Notes: a model not told the origin generated them from the sequence alone. A stretch of DNA of 14,553 nucleotides from Actinomycetes bacterium (GCA_021819725.1 JAKAQR010000054.1:1-14553); one strand, 5' to 3'; positions 7,206-13,750 are shown, counted from the stretch's first letter. Numbers and translations: made by a program.

Positions 7206-8111
7206 GTGACCGATACCGAAGTTGCGCCATCGATTTCGCTGGCTCGCGTTGCGAAGAGCTACGGGGCGGTGCGCGCCGTGAGAGGAGTCGATCTGCTCGT
7301 CGAAGCCGGGGAGACCGTCGCCTTGCTGGGTCCCAACGGAGCTGGCAAGACGACCACCCTTGACATGGCACTCGGCCTAGTTCGGCCGGATTCGGGGCAG
7401 GTGACGCTCTTTGGACTGCCTCCTTCGCGAGCGATAGCGAGAGGGCTCGTTGGTGGGATGCTGCAGACAGGTGTACCCCTCGACTACCTGCGGGTTCGCG
7501 AATTGATCGAGGTCATGGCGTCGTTTTATCCGACGCCACGTCCGACTAACGAGATCTTAGAGCTGACCGGTTGTGCGACATTCCAAGGGCAGATGACGAC
7601 GGGGCTGTCGGGGGGTCAGGCTCAGAGGGTTCGGTTCGCGGCGGCACTGGTTGGCGATCCTGAGCTCCTGGTATTGGACGAGCCAACTGCTGCTCTTGAC
7701 GTCGATGGTCGGCGTGAATTCTGGCGGGCGATGCGAGATGTCGTCGCAGAGCAAAAGACGGTGGTATTTGCTACGCACAATCTCGAGGAGGCGGATAGCC
7801 ATGCCGACCGAGTGGTGGTCATCAACGGTGGGTCCATTATCGCTGACGGAACTCCGAGCCAGATCAAGGCGACAGTCGGGACGAAAACGATTCGGATGGC
7901 GCTGCCAGACATTGATCTGAGCGAACTGGTGACGGTGGCCGGTGTCGTGAATGCACAGCGACATGGTTTGACGGTCGTCCTCACCTGTAGCGACTCAGAT
8001 CGGGCGCTGTATGAGCTGCTCGATCGGTATAGGTCAGCCAGGGATATTGAGGTTATTGGAGGAACGTTGGAGGAGGCCTTTGTAGCGCTGACGAGCGAGG
8101 AGCACGGCTGA
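7206..8111 (+). CDS. ABC transporter ATP-binding protein (drug/lipid exporter type)
   Basis: A 301-residue cytoplasmic ATPase. Walker A GPNGAGKTT at 42-50, Q-loop glutamine 87 (GGMLQTG), signature LSGGQ at 134-138, Walker B LLVLDEP with catalytic Glu159, D-loop ALD and switch histidine His191 (ATHN) are all intact. The C-terminal 90 residues, ending GGTLEEAFVALT, are the usual tail of the DrrA/NatA-like exporter ATPases. It pairs with the permease that follows, whose ATG shares one base with its stop (TGATG), so the two are translationally coupled. GTG 7206 is the first in-frame start not followed by a stop; an ATG at 7185 has a better ribosome binding site but is cut off by TGA 7200. Substrate unknown; no two-component or biosynthetic genes are nearby to suggest one. 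Confidence 0.9.
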   Translation: MTDTEVAPSISLARVAKSYGAVRAVRGVDLLVEAGETVALLGPNGAGKTTTLDMALGLVRPDSGQVTLFGLPPSRAIARGLVGGMLQTGVPLDYLRVRELIEVMASFYPTPRPTNEILELTGCATFQGQMTTGLSGGQAQRVRFAAALVGDPELLVLDEPTAALDVDGRREFWRAMRDVVAEQKTVVFATHNLEEADSHADRVVVINGGSIIADGTPSQIKATVGTKTIRMALPDIDLSELVTVAGVVNAQRHGLTVVLTCSDSDRALYELLDRYRSARDIEVIGGTLEEAFVALTSEEHG

Positions 8112-8836
8112 TGGGAGGGCTCTATCTCCGGGCGGAGCTGCAACGTACGCTGCGCAATCGTCGCTTTGTGATCTTTTCGTTCATCTTCCCGCTGACTCTG
8201 TACATCGCCTTCACTTCTGCCGATCGCCACTACAGGGTGGGCGGAGTGCCATTCCCTTTGTACTACATGATCGCGATGGCCAGTTTTGGTGCACTGATCG
8301 CCGCCATCTCCATTGGGCCACGAATTTCCGCCGAGCGCCAGATGGGTTGGACTCGCCAGATGCGGATCACACCGCTCCCGGTCTGGTACTATTTCGCCGC
8401 CAAGATCATTACCGGCTACGTGGTGGCCTGCACCACGTTGGTCGTTCTCTATCTTGCTGGTCTGACCTATGGCGTTCGACTCTCCGCCGTTGACTGGCTT
8501 ACGATGACCGGGTTATTTCTGGTTGGATTATTTCCGTTCGCGATCATCGGGGTGATGCTTGGCCATCTGTTGAAACCCGATTCGATGGGCCCGGTCACCG
8601 GTGGTGTCGCGACCCTCTTTCTGTTGGTCGGTGGCGGCTTTGGCAACATTGGTGGCACTGGAATCGTCCACAGACTTTTCGAGCTCATCCCCTCGTATTG
8701 GCTGATCCGAGCTGGTGCGGTTACCCTTGGGGGCTCACCCTGGACACTCGAGGGGTGGGCTGTTGTGCTCATTTGGTCGGCAGCTTTCGCTATCCTGGCT
8801 CGGATCGTCTACCTTCGTGACACCGCTCGCGCATGA
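8111..8836 (+). CDS. ABC-2 type exporter permease
   Basis: A 241-residue inner-membrane protein with about six hydrophobic helices (roughly 17-35, 47-68, 97-120, 127-149, 158-178, 219-236). The amphipathic start (LYLRAELQRTLRNRRFVIFSFIFPLTLY) and the loop ISAERQMGWTRQMRITPLPVWYY are typical of the ABC-2 permease family, in which the latter contacts the ATPase. It forms a homodimeric channel with the upstream ATPase, probably exporting a hydrophobic compound (inference). The ATG overlaps the ATPase stop by one base. Length is normal for a DrrB/YadH-like protein. Confidence 0.88.
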   Translation: MGGLYLRAELQRTLRNRRFVIFSFIFPLTLYIAFTSADRHYRVGGVPFPLYYMIAMASFGALIAAISIGPRISAERQMGWTRQMRITPLPVWYYFAAKIITGYVVACTTLVVLYLAGLTYGVRLSAVDWLTMTGLFLVGLFPFAIIGVMLGHLLKPDSMGPVTGGVATLFLLVGGGFGNIGGTGIVHRLFELIPSYWLIRAGAVTLGGSPWTLEGWAVVLIWSAAFAILARIVYLRDTARA

Positions 8837-8858
8837 GGCCCTCGGGTTGCCTCCTGTC

Positions 8859-8990
8859 CGCACCCTTGCGTGCGAATGTCCTCTCAACCGGCCACGGGCA
8901 TGCTGATTTGGCGAGTCGGCTCAGTGCGTCGATGAAGGTGACGCACCCTTGCAGGCACCGATGCGAAACTCGACGCGGGATGCGCACCCT
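8859..8990. repeat. Dispersed direct repeat CGCACCCTTGC
   Basis: CGCACCCTTGC occurs at 8859-8869 and 8942-8952; a shorter CGCACCCT is at 8983-8990. The first copy is followed at once by GTGCGAA, the second at a distance by ATGCGAAA. Meaning unknown. Confidence 0.4.
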
Positions 8991-9172
8991 GGGCCGATCA
9001 CAAAGGCATAGGGATCGAATTGTCTGCCTCTGTTTTTCGACCCAGTCGGCACCGTCGCCCAGGCGATGGAGGTGTTTGCGTGAGCTGACGAGAGGGATGG
9101 CTCCTAACTGAGCCGACTGAGCGAACCGCTGGGGTCGAGGCCACATCCGCAATGGTGAAACGGGAGTCTCTC

Positions 9173-9197
9173 GGTAGCCACATGGTAGCCACATGGT
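9173..9197. repeat. Tandem duplication of an 11-bp unit
   Basis: GGTAGCCACAT is repeated exactly twice (9173-9183 and 9184-9194) and followed by GGT. It probably arose by slippage in non-coding DNA. Confidence 0.75.
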
Positions 9198-9394
9198 GTC
9201 TCGCTGTCTTGGGTGACCATGACATGGGTGCGAGTGTCGACCGATGGGCACGTGGTTGATCTGGTCTCGCTGTGGAGCTGATGTACGGTGCATGAGTAGG
9301 CTGGTGGCATCATCGCTAACTTGGGTTTGGGCCCCAATCTTATTGGTCCGTTCGTATGAAGTTGATTGACGCGCATTTGGTCATCATGATCGAC

Positions 9395-9471
9395 CACTGC
9401 GTTGACGATCGGCGTTCGTCTGCCTTCGCGCTGAGGAGTGTTGAGCCCACGCGGTGGTCGTCAACGCAGTG
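9395..9471. repeat. Perfect 14-bp inverted repeat with 49-bp centre
   Basis: CACTGCGTTGACGA (9395-9408) and TCGTCAACGCAGTG (9458-9471) are exact reverse complements, with 49 bases between. It could be a stem with a large loop, the ends of a small mobile-element remnant, or paired protein sites. No coding frame fills the centre and no target duplication is seen next to the arms. Confidence 0.75.
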
Positions 9472-9541
9472 AGAACTCCGCCTTCGAGGAGGACCTGGCA
9501 ACCGAGGTCATCGACATCAGGGTTCACAATACGACTCCAAC

Positions 9542-9568
9542 CACTCCTTGTGATTTTCCACAGGAGTG
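9542..9568 (-). terminator. Hairpin downstream of arsM
   Basis: CACTCCTTGTG (9542-9552) pairs with CACAGGAGTG (9559-9568) with one bulged T and loop ATTTTC. It sits 57 bases beyond the arsM stop, where a terminator is expected, but no T-run follows on the minus strand, so it may instead be an mRNA-end structure. Confidence 0.35.
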
Positions 9569-9625
9569 AGAGTCCACTCGGGAGCCGGTATCACCAGCGC
9601 TGACGTTGCGGACATGCTGGTGGAG

Positions 9626-10402
9626 TCATGTCGTCGTGACCGCGGGTTTCGTTGCGCGAATGATGGCGGATACCGCATGGCTATGGACGCGGTGGGTTGG
9701 TGCGATATCGATGTCGACGAAGCCAATGTCGGTCAGCATGCTTTGATACTGTGCCAGAGTCAGGGCACCAGCGATGCATCCAGTCCACTGTGCCATGTCC
9801 GAGCGGGTCTCATCGTCCATATCTGGGTCAGCAATTACATCAGATATCGCGAGCCGCCCGCCTCCGCGCAGTACTCGAGCAGCTTCACCAAGCACGAGCT
9901 GCTTGTCGGCCGCGAGGTTGATCACACAGTTGGAGATAATGACATCGACGCACTCATCGGGTAAGGGAATCTCTTCCAGGTAACCCAGGAGAAACTCGAC
10001 ATTCTCAATGCCTGCCTTTTCGGCGTTCTGTCGTGCGAGGTGGAGCATCTCGTCGGTCATGTCGAGTCCGATTGCCCGGCCACCAGGCGACACCCGTTGT
10101 GCCGAAATGAGCACATCGGCTCCTCCTCCCGAGCCGAGATCGAGAACAGTTTCGCCCGGTCGTAGGTCTGCAACCGCAGTAGGTACACCACATCCCAACG
10201 AGGCTGAGATAGCGGCATCGCCCACCCTCGAAGCCATCTCGGCATTGTAGAGCGCACCACCGAAGACTTCTTCGGGCGCGGGCGATCGCTCGCTGGGGCA
10301 GCAACCTTGTCCTGGTTCTTTGTTACCCTCTGTCAGCCTGGTTGCGGCCTCAGCGTACTTGCGCCTTACGAGCTCGCGAATACTCTCGGATTCACTGGTC
10401 AT
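9626..10402 (-). CDS. arsM: Arsenite S-adenosylmethionine methyltransferase
   Basis: A 258-residue cytoplasmic class I methyltransferase that uses SAM to methylate As(III). SAM-binding motif I is [13 protein letters not shown] (about 86-98), with GLDMTDEML (112-120) as motif II. The ArsM hallmarks are SLGCG (Cys71), SNCVINL (Cys159) and WTGCIAGAL (Cys209); in characterised enzymes three cysteines at these places bind arsenic and act in catalysis. An extra CC pair at 34-35 lies in the N-terminal part. The C-terminus is shorter than in algal ArsM, as in many bacterial forms. Methylated products are partly volatile. It is divergent from arsR, with a shared 89-base control region, so As(III) induction through ArsR is likely. 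GGGGA lies just before the ATG, but the promoter suggests a leader of only a few bases. Confidence 0.93.
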   Translation of the reverse strand: MTSESESIRELVRRKYAEAATRLTEGNKEPGQGCCPSERSPAPEEVFGGALYNAEMASRVGDAAISASLGCGVPTAVADLRPGETVLDLGSGGGADVLISAQRVSPGGRAIGLDMTDEMLHLARQNAEKAGIENVEFLLGYLEEIPLPDECVDVIISNCVINLAADKQLVLGEAARVLRGGGRLAISDVIADPDMDDETRSDMAQWTGCIAGALTLAQYQSMLTDIGFVDIDIAPTHRVHSHAVSAIIRATKPAVTTT

Positions 10403-10412
10403 CCTTGTCCCC

Positions 10413-10441
10413 TTTATAGTTAGACATATAACTAATGACTA
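10413..10441 (-). promoter_or_regulatory. arsM promoter with operator dyad in its spacer
   Basis: On the minus strand TAGTCA (10441-10436) and TATAAA (10418-10413) are 17 bases apart. The inverted repeat TAGTTA-gacata-TAACTA (10417-10434) fills the spacer. An ArsR dimer bound there would block RNA polymerase. The ATG starts ten bases after the -10 box, so the leader is only about four bases. Confidence 0.55.
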
Positions 10442-10454
10442 TGGTACCGTACGA

Positions 10455-10484
10455 TTAGACATACGTCAAGTAATGTGTCATACT
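10455..10484 (+). promoter_or_regulatory. arsR promoter, -35 box inside a repeated nonamer
   Basis: TTAGACATA at 10455-10463 repeats the nonamer at 10420-10428 in the same orientation, and AATG follows each copy nearby. The -35 box TAGACA (10456-10461) is inside it; CATACT (10479-10484) is 17 bases further. GTG 10492 is seven bases after the -10 box, so arsR is probably leaderless and self-repressed through the nonamer. Confidence 0.52.
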
Positions 10485-10491
10485 TTATTGA

Positions 10492-10851
10492 GTGCCTAAA
10501 TCTCTTCCCATGATTGACCTCACGGCGACCCTGTGTTGTGCGCCGGTCGCTTCAGGCGTGATCAGTGACGATGATGCATTGGCGGTTGCACTTCGGCTGA
10601 AGGCGCTCGCAGACCCGGTGCGAGTGAAGCTCCTCTCGCTCTTGTTGGCTAGTGATATCGATGGTGTGCGCAACAGCGACCTCGCGCGCCACCTGGAACT
10701 GTCGGATGCCACGATCAGCCATCATCTCGGCCAACTACATCGAGCCGGACTCCTGACGAGGAGTCGGCGGGGAACGAGCATCTACTATCGGGTAGATCGC
10801 AACTCACTTGCCGCGCTGGTCCGAGTCATCGACCCCGACTGTTGTTTGTGA
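10492..10851 (+). CDS. arsR: ArsR/SmtB-family As(III)-responsive repressor
   Basis: A 119-residue winged helix-turn-helix repressor. LKALADPVRVKLLSLLL (36-52) is the family's opening helix, LARHLELSDATISHHLGQLHRAGLL (64-88) the DNA-reading unit, and SRRGTSIYYRV (91-101) the wing. The common metal site CVCDL ahead of the recognition helix is absent. Instead Cys15-Cys16 lie near the N-terminus, as in the Corynebacterium glutamicum type, and a second pair, Cys117-Cys118, ends the protein. As(III) binding should release it from the arsM-arsR control region. GTG 10492 keeps the N-terminal region with the CC pair and matches the promoter; an ATG at 10510 would still keep both cysteines but has no signal. 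No arsenite pump follows. Confidence 0.9.
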   Translation: MPKSLPMIDLTATLCCAPVASGVISDDDALAVALRLKALADPVRVKLLSLLLASDIDGVRNSDLARHLELSDATISHHLGQLHRAGLLTRSRRGTSIYYRVDRNSLAALVRVIDPDCCL

Positions 10852-10978
10852 TCAAGCGCACAACAGTCCCTCGTCCTTCAGGGTGGGGACGACGTCATCG
10901 AGCTCTCGCTGGTTGAGGTGACGGCGGATCGGCCAGCCTGCCGTCTGACTGACTGTCAGCTGGTCGAACACAGTTCAA

Positions 10979-11024
10979 AGGTAAGGGCGATCGACAACCA
11001 TGCGAATGGCTCTCTCCCTTACCT
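10979..11024. repeat. 9-bp inverted repeat downstream of arsR
   Basis: AGGTAAGGG (10979-10987) and CCCTTACCT (11016-11024) are exact reverse complements around 28 bases. Located 128 bases after the arsR stop and before the decayed hydrolase. No T-run follows. Otherwise 10852-11086 shows no gene. Confidence 0.55.
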
Positions 11025-11086
11025 GCGGCGAGTATCTCTTTACTGTTCCCATAGCTCCATCCTCTCAAGGTTAGGAGTCTCCATAA

Positions 11087-11615
11087 AAACCGGGGCGGTT
11101 CGCTGGCACGGTTCTGATGTTGCTTGAAGGCGAGCAAGTCGCGGTGGTGGACCCGGGCACGGTGGCATCACGGGACATGATTCTTGCCCCAATGACCAGC
11201 ATCGGCGTTGGGCCAGAAAGGGTGACCAATGTTGTCGTGAGCCATCACCACCTCGACCACACGTTGCATGGTGCCCTGTTCGAGCATGCATGACTATCAT
11301 GCCATCTACCGAGGCGACAAATGGATGGAGCGCCCAACGGATCAGTACCAGCTCACCCCTCAGGTACTCCTTCTCGAGACACCTGGCCATACTCAAGAAG
11401 ATATCAGTGTGGCGATCAGGACGAGCGGCTGTCAATGGCCTTTGCGTGTATGCCACCTTGGGTGGAACGAAGATGGTCCTCTCGAAGACCCATATGCGTC
11501 GAGTGTCGCGCAGCTCGCCGACTCACGTCAGCGCATAGTTGGTCTGCGTCCCAAGTGGATTATCCCGGGCCATGGACGGCCATTCCGATCGGTGGCCAAG
11601 ATGCCCGTTGTCTAG
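11087..11615 (+). pseudogene. Metallo-beta-lactamase-fold hydrolase, frameshifted (MBLAC1-like)
   Basis: One frame (11087-11293) reads AGTVLMLLEGEQVAVVDPGT, then VVVSHHHLDHTLHGALFEHA and stops at TGA 11291. The continuation, MHDYHAIYRGDKW, LLLETPGHTQEDISV, WNEDGPLEDPYA and IPGHG, is in another frame from about 11268 to 11615. HHHLDH (11243-11260) is the zinc motif, and the histidines of PGHT and PGHG are later ligands, so the two halves belong to one hydrolase of the MBL fold. The junction contains GCATGCAT (11284-11291), a possible four-base duplication. Upstream, the expected first strands and start are missing, and a stretch around 11400-11445 (TSGCQWPLRVC) also fits poorly. The gene is therefore degraded, unless the shift is a sequencing error; the missing start argues against only that. 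Confidence 0.72.
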
Positions 11616-11700
11616 GCCGCGATCGAGAGTGTTGGCCAGGGACCGGTGCTGAGGTGTTGGTGCAATCGGCGCGGCGCTCAAGCAGCTAGGGTCGACAGGC

Positions 11701-13107
11701 ATGAGTACCCTGCGTAATAGTCTTGAGTCTGTAGTCCGAGCGGACCTTGTCCCCCTGTTGGTAGATTACGGGGCGATACCTTGTCTGTCGCCCGCATTTG
11801 ACCACAGTTGGAGCGAGAGTGGACATATCGAGCGCGCCTTGGCGCTCTACCAGGATTGGATTGCCACACGTTCGGTTCCCGGTATGACGAGCCATATTCA
11901 GCGGATTGATGGCCGTACACCCCTGTTGGTTGTCGAGGTGCCTGGTACCCCAGGGCGTGGCGATGGCTCCGTGCTGCTCTACGGCCATCTTGACAAGCAG
12001 CCGGCGAACGACCCGTGGTCGAGCGGACTCGATCCGTTCCAAAGCCAATTGGTCGGAGAAAATCTTTTCGGCCGTGGCATGGTCGATGACGGTTATGCTG
12101 CTCCGCTGGTCATTAGCGTGCTCGAGGAGCTGTCACAGCAACACATGGATTACCCCCGTTGTGTTCTCGTAGTTGAGGCGAGTGAGGAGAGTGGGAGCCC
12201 TGATCTCGATGCCCATCTGGAGCAGTTGCTTCCAACCATCGGCGAGGTTGACATGGTGGTTTGTCTCGATTCGGGAGGACTCGACTTTCAGCGCCTGTGG
12301 GTAACATCGTCACTTCGAGGCAACCTCGTCATGGCCATTACGGTCAGAGTGCTCGAGCACGGCGTGCATTCTGGGGAGGCTGGTGGTGTTGTCCCTTCGT
12401 CGTTTCGGATTCTGCGCGAGCTGCTCTCGCGTGTTGAAGATCCGCGCACAGGAGAGGTGCTACCCGAGTTCCTTCAGGCTGAGATTCCAGCCTTTCATCG
12501 GGACCAAGCAGCCAGGCTGTCACAAGAACTTGGGGATCCGCTCCTTGCGCTTTTTCCACTTGCTGGCTCGACGCGGCTGATGGGGATCGAGGGTGCTGAT
12601 CGAATCCTCAATCAGACATGGCGTCCATCCCTTGCATTCATCGGCATCGATGGTGTCCCACCGGTAGCCGACGGTGGCAATGTGTTACGCCCATTTACTA
12701 CCGGTAAGATTTCGTTACGCTTGCCGCCAACGGTCGATGCTGCGCTGGCGCAGCATCGACTCGTCGAACTCCTCACGACCGATGTGCCCTACGGCGCAGA
12801 CGTTGAGGTAGAGGCGGAGTCGCCGGCACAGGGTTGGGTGTCAAAGGAGCCGAGTCCCTGGCTTGCCAAGGCTCTCCATGAAGGTTCAATGATGGGCTTT
12901 GGTGCACCGGCAGCGTTCTGTGGGGAGGGTGGTTCGATTCCCTTCATGGCGACCTTGGGCAAGTGCTTTCCAACCGCCGACTTTGTTGCAACCGGGGCAC
13001 TCGGTCCAGGGAGCAACGCCCATGGACCGGACGAGTCGCTGTATCTGCCTGCCGCCATTGGGGTTGCGACGAGCCTCGCTCATCTGTTGACCTCGATGCC
13101 GAGCTAG
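11701..13107 (+). CDS. M20-family metallopeptidase (dipeptidase-like)
   Basis: A 468-residue cytoplasmic di-zinc hydrolase of the M20/ArgE/DapE/carnosinase group. The catalytic domain shows YGHLDKQP (His96, Asp98), GRGMVDDG (bridging Asp129), EASEESGS (catalytic Glu162, zinc Glu163), CLDSGG (Asp190) and NAHGPDE (His441), so all expected ligands are present. The middle lid domain includes GVHSGEAGG (His223), whose histidine reaches the partner's active site in family members. Length fits the carnosinase-like dipeptidases. It probably cleaves dipeptides or related amides; the substrate is unknown. There is no clear Shine-Dalgarno; a TAGGGT box ends eight bases before ATG 11701, so leaderless initiation is possible. 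The gene stands alone after the decayed hydrolase. Confidence 0.9.
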   Translation: MSTLRNSLESVVRADLVPLLVDYGAIPCLSPAFDHSWSESGHIERALALYQDWIATRSVPGMTSHIQRIDGRTPLLVVEVPGTPGRGDGSVLLYGHLDKQPANDPWSSGLDPFQSQLVGENLFGRGMVDDGYAAPLVISVLEELSQQHMDYPRCVLVVEASEESGSPDLDAHLEQLLPTIGEVDMVVCLDSGGLDFQRLWVTSSLRGNLVMAITVRVLEHGVHSGEAGGVVPSSFRILRELLSRVEDPRTGEVLPEFLQAEIPAFHRDQAARLSQELGDPLLALFPLAGSTRLMGIEGADRILNQTWRPSLAFIGIDGVPPVADGGNVLRPFTTGKISLRLPPTVDAALAQHRLVELLTTDVPYGADVEVEAESPAQGWVSKEPSPWLAKALHEGSMMGFGAPAAFCGEGGSIPFMATLGKCFPTADFVATGALGPGSNAHGPDESLYLPAAIGVATSLAHLLTSMPS

Positions 13108-13139
13108 GTGACGGCGCGGTGTGATTCAGGGTATCGGGT

Positions 13140-13158
13140 GAGGGCTTGCCCTCGATTT
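13140..13158 (+). terminator. Possible terminator after the M20 peptidase
   Basis: GAGGGCTTGCCCTC (13140-13153) is a perfect palindrome able to form a 5-bp GC-rich stem with a 4-base loop, followed by GATTT. It lies 32 bases after the peptidase stop. The T-run is short, so this is weak. The rest of 13108-13315 shows no supported gene. Confidence 0.38.
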
Positions 13159-13315
13159 AAAAAGATCTCGTGGGCTTATTTGTAGTGGAACTCAACGAGT
13201 CTTGGATGCTGGAGTTACTGCAGGACATCATGGGTTCGGAAGCCGTCAGGGCACCTCCTGGAGAAGACTGTCTCAGATCCCAGTAGCTATCCATTCGTTC
13301 GGGGTAGCAAGAGAT

Positions 13316-13423
13316 TCAAGCAATCCCGGATCTCTTTCTCGCGTGTGCGAGCTCCCCTCCAAGTAGATCGATGATGGCGATTGGTTCCTCACACGAGGGG
13401 CAATGCCCACCGATCCCGACTCG
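13316..13423 (-). pseudogene. Detached C-terminal part of the zinc-ribbon protein
   Basis: Thirty-five codons directly after the TGA at 13424-13426 and in the same frame, with a CPSC knuckle and an acidic-hydrophobic run (EEPIAIIDLLGGE), ending at TGA 13318-13316. No start codon or ribosome binding site serves it, so by itself it would not be translated. It is probably the natural end of the gene upstream. Confidence 0.5.
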
Positions 13424-13720
13424 TCACATGAAGGTGTGACACTGCGGGCAGCGTTGTTCTCCAAGAGAGCGCTCACCACAGGTATCGCACTCATAGACGG
13501 TGATCTCCCGACGTGGCTGGGATCTTGGGACCCTGAGCGTCGGGAGAGTACCCGAACTACGACGTCGTCGATAGGCACTGGCCCGACAGGCATCTGAGCA
13601 GTAGGTTCTCCTCCCCGAGGGGCCAAAACTACTCCCACAGACTGGGCACGCTATCGTGGGGCAACGGGGATTTGACTCCACGCTCGGGTGAACTTTGTTA
13701 TTCGCATCGACACTGGACAT
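13424..13720 (-). CDS. Small zinc-ribbon protein, probably truncated by an in-frame TGA
   Basis: A 98-residue protein with CPVC (about 25-28) and YCSDAC (about 40-45), the latter followed by a basic RASAYRRRR stretch, then CDTC and CPQC near the end. These pairs resemble FCS-like and rubredoxin-type zinc knuckles and suggest a nucleic-acid or protein binding role; I know no assigned function. ATG 13720 is chosen because GGAG (13731-13728) is seven bases upstream; an earlier ATG at 13750 has no such site. After the stop TGA (13426-13424) the same frame continues for 35 codons to TGA 13316, reading RVGIGGHCPSCEEPIAIIDLL, which adds another CxxC and looks like a normal continuation. The gene is probably either interrupted or read through. 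Confidence 0.68.
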   Translation of the reverse strand: MSSVDANNKVHPSVESNPRCPTIACPVCGSSFGPSGRRTYCSDACRASAYRRRRSSGTLPTLRVPRSQPRREITVYECDTCGERSLGEQRCPQCHTFM

Positions 13721-13750
13721 GGTGATACTCCAATTCTTAGGGTTGTGCAT

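Larger units (their letters stand above)
8837..9625. other. 789-bp stretch without a convincing gene
   Basis: No frame here on either strand has both a plausible start and a protein-like sequence. Some short pieces look mildly protein-like (for example GGIIANLGLGPNLIGPFV near 9301-9355 and FEEDLATEVIDIRVHN near 9485-9535), each in a different frame, which would fit decayed gene remnants. The stretch holds a direct repeat (8859, 8942), a tandem repeat (9173), a long inverted repeat (9395/9458) and a hairpin (9542), listed separately. Confidence 0.5.

Noticed and set aside
8790..9293. 167-codon minus-strand frame over the ABC permease end and the gene-poor stretch
   Set aside because: Rich in R, H, P and C, no ribosome binding site, and it overlaps the well-supported permease gene; a mirror of GC-rich DNA.
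9438..9569. Short forward frame ending FEEDLATEVIDIRVHN...PQE
   Set aside because: Mildly protein-like with a GGAG close to a GTG, but it runs through the inverted repeat and the hairpin and matches no family I know. Too little to call a gene.
10895..11137. Frames on both strands between arsR and the decayed hydrolase
   Set aside because: No start signals, no recognisable motif, and they contain the 9-bp inverted repeat; treated as non-coding.
12925..12945. tRNA-like T-loop string GGTTCGATTCCC
   Set aside because: It lies inside the M20 peptidase coding sequence and no cloverleaf arms surround it.
13170..13286. Forward frame reading VGLFVVELNESWMLELLQDIMG
   Set aside because: Looks somewhat like a protein fragment (possibly an old transposase remnant), but it is under 40 codons, has no ribosome binding site and no family match I can defend.
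13273..13638. 121-codon minus-strand frame overlapping the zinc-ribbon gene
   Set aside because: Shadow of the zinc-ribbon reading frame, which has the cysteine knuckles and the ribosome binding site.
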